Assembly (NCBI GenBank): GCA_903834675.1
Contig: CAILKC010000247.1
Coordinates: 1 to 8,048, forward strand
Reading direction: 5' to 3'
DNA: 8,048 bases
Source of the DNA: an uncultured Victivallales bacterium
Lineage (GTDB): Bacteria > Verrucomicrobiota > Lentisphaeria > Oligosphaerales > JAFGRS01
Part shown: piece after piece, positions 6,909 to 8,048 of the stretch
Layout of the letters: each line of letters begins with the position of its first letter
Numbering within the stretch: position 1 is the first letter of the stretch
Translations under genes and position numbers: made by a program
Notes under the pieces: model-generated
Told to the model about the DNA's origin: nothing
Database searches by the model: none
What the model saw: only the letters and a program-made list of their open reading frames with translations

Positions 6909-7784
6909 ATGCCGTTGTTCAAGAAAACCAAGTACTCCACCGTACGCACGACGCCCAAGAAGGACATCCCCGCGGGGTTGTGGCTGAAGTGCAAGGGCTG
7001 CGAGGCGATCACCTACCAGTCCTCACTGGCCGAGAACCACAATGTCTGCGCCAAGTGCGACTACCACTATCCTCTGACGGCCCACGACCGCATCGAGCTG
7101 CTCACCGACACGGGCAGTTTTGCCGAGATCGATGCGGCCCTGCGCTCGGTCGACGCCTTACAGTTCGCTGGCGGCACGGTCTATGGTGGCAAGCTCGACG
7201 AGGCCCGCGCCAAGACCGGTCTCAGCGACGCCATTGTCTGCGGCACCGCCGCCCTCGATGGCCGCCGCCTGGCCCTGGGCGTCATGGATTTCCGTTTCAT
7301 GGGCGCCAGCATGGGCTCGGTGGTGGGGGAAAAAGTGACCCGGCTCACCGAGCGTGCCACCCAGGACGGCTTGCCGCTGGTCGTGGTCACCGCTAGCGGC
7401 GGCGCGCGCATGCAGGAAGGCATGCTCAGTCTGATGCAGATGGCCAAGACCTCGGGCGCCCTGGCCCGCCACGGTGACGCGGGCTTGCCCTACATCGTCA
7501 TCATGACCCACCCCACCACCGCCGGGGTCACCGCCAGTTTCGCCTCACTGGGCGACGTCATCGTGGCCGAGCCGCGGGCACTGATCGGCTTCGCCGGACC
7601 GCGCGTGATCAAACAGACCACCCAGTCCGAGTTGCCGCCCGGCTTCCAGAGCGCCGAGTTTCTGGTCCGGCATGGATTCATCGACCGCGTCGTTTCACGG
7701 ACGCTGTTGCGGCGGGAGTTGTCGCTGCTGCTGGAGTATTTCTCCGCCTGCTGCCGTTGCGTCGGCGAAGCTGGAGCAGTATAG
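6909..7784 (+). CDS. accD: Acetyl-CoA carboxylase carboxyltransferase subunit beta
   Basis: AccD pairs with AccA to move the carboxyl group from biotin on AccB to acetyl-CoA, making malonyl-CoA for fatty acid synthesis in the cytoplasm. The 291-residue product carries the N-terminal four-cysteine zinc ribbon (C28, C31, C47, C50), which marks the beta subunit. The crotonase-like carboxyltransferase core follows: MDFRFMGASMGSVVGEK, ASGGARMQEGMLSLMQM, HPTTAGVTASFASLGD and IGFAGPRVIKQTTQSELP. The length is close to that of E. coli AccD (304), so it is complete. The start ATG 6909 is 5 bases after the comF stop, and a G-rich GGGGGTAGAG just upstream may serve as a loose ribosome binding site. Its place after lpxD fits a shared acyl-chain theme. 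accA is not in the window. Confidence 0.96.
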   Translation: MPLFKKTKYSTVRTTPKKDIPAGLWLKCKGCEAITYQSSLAENHNVCAKCDYHYPLTAHDRIELLTDTGSFAEIDAALRSVDALQFAGGTVYGGKLDEARAKTGLSDAIVCGTAALDGRRLALGVMDFRFMGASMGSVVGEKVTRLTERATQDGLPLVVVTASGGARMQEGMLSLMQMAKTSGALARHGDAGLPYIVIMTHPTTAGVTASFASLGDVIVAEPRALIGFAGPRVIKQTTQSELPPGFQSAEFLVRHGFIDRVVSRTLLRRELSLLLEYFSACCRCVGEAGAV

Positions 7785-7940
7785 TTTCGCCGCCGTAGCC
7801 GTCCTGTTCCGGGACCTATGCGGCAGGAAGACCGTGAACCGGGTCAGGCGGGGAACCGAGCAGCCCTAAGCGGTCAACCTGAGCGCTGTAGGACCACCTG
7901 GAGCAGGCGGTTACGGCACTTTTTTCAACCTGTGCAATAA
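7785..7940. other. Gene-free stretch downstream of accD
   Basis: No plausible gene starts here. A short open frame overlapping the end of accD in another frame looks like a shadow. A T6 run (7920-7925) lies 10 bases after an imperfect hairpin (7894-7910). This is a poor terminator, but it is the only candidate after accD. Confidence 0.5.
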
Positions 7941-8048
7941 GGATGGGCCGTGGTATTCAGCCCCAAAGGGGCGTTCCATACCAGCCCAGGGCAACGCCCT
8001 GGGTACCCGTCCACAGCGCGGATTGAGCCCTGAAGGGGCGGACCATGC
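7941..8048. repeat. Hairpin-rich interspersed repeat, cut by the window edge
   Basis: Two related 18-base units, starting at 7956 and 8023, differ at 3 positions and share the form TTnAGCCCnnAAGGGGCG. The first forms GCCCC-AAA-GGGGC (7960-7972) inside an outer pair TGGTAT (7951-7956) and ATACCA (7978-7983). Between the units lies a perfect hairpin, CCCAGGGC-AAC-GCCCTGGG (7985-8003). The spacing of 67 bases suggests a periodic array that continues to the right. In style it recalls interspersed palindromic repeats common in Verrucomicrobiota, Planctomycetota and Bacteroidota genomes. That resemblance is from memory, not from a search. Confidence 0.7.

Noticed and set aside
7672..7869. A 65-codon plus-strand open frame overlapping the end of accD
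   Set aside because: Most of it lies out of frame within accD, and it has no ribosome binding site or recognisable motif.
7894..7925. Rho-independent terminator after accD
   Set aside because: The stem (7894-7910) has an A-C mismatch and the T6 run starts 10 bases after it, so the geometry is wrong for a standard intrinsic terminator.

Overview
The window is GC-rich DNA from a Gram-negative bacterium. An OmpH/Skp-family gene sits directly before lpxD (lipid A synthesis), so the cell makes an outer membrane with lipid A. The compact alanyl-tRNA synthetase, the style of the lpxD and ompH sequences, a GH20/GH67-like protein and the hairpin-rich interspersed repeats together suggest a member of the PVC group (Verrucomicrobiota, Kiritimatiellota or Lentisphaerota). 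That placement is an inference; no 16S rRNA or other direct marker is present.

Layout. Positions 1-1934 on the minus strand hold the first 644 codons of a large glycoside-hydrolase-like protein that runs off the left edge. A 544-base divergent intergenic region (1935-2478) follows. It carries candidate promoters for both flanking genes and a small array of four 26-base hairpin-forming repeat cores, two of them with a near-identical 35-base extension. All remaining genes are on the plus strand: alaS (2479-4263, compact), an ompH/skp-like chaperone gene (4329-5084), lpxD (5098-6156), comF (6166-6903) and accD (6909-7784). The last 264 bases hold no gene. Their right half is a hairpin-rich repeat that continues past the window edge.

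How the genes fit together. ompH and lpxD are 13 bases apart, lpxD and comF 9, comF and accD 5, so these four look like one transcription unit. alaS, 65 bases upstream of ompH, may be its first gene or may be separate. OmpH/Skp proteins escort outer-membrane proteins across the periplasm. LpxD adds the N-linked acyl chain to the lipid A precursor. AccD is the carboxyltransferase beta subunit that makes malonyl-CoA for fatty acid synthesis, so lpxD and accD are linked through acyl supply to the outer membrane. ComF and AlaRS are unrelated housekeeping functions. The minus-strand hydrolase-like gene is separately transcribed and probably concerns carbohydrate breakdown.

No clearly new defence or mobile system is visible. 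The best points for a second look are the intergenic repeat family, the right-edge repeat, the AlaRS that lacks two usual segments, and the divergent hydrolase-like protein with a possible cysteine cluster.
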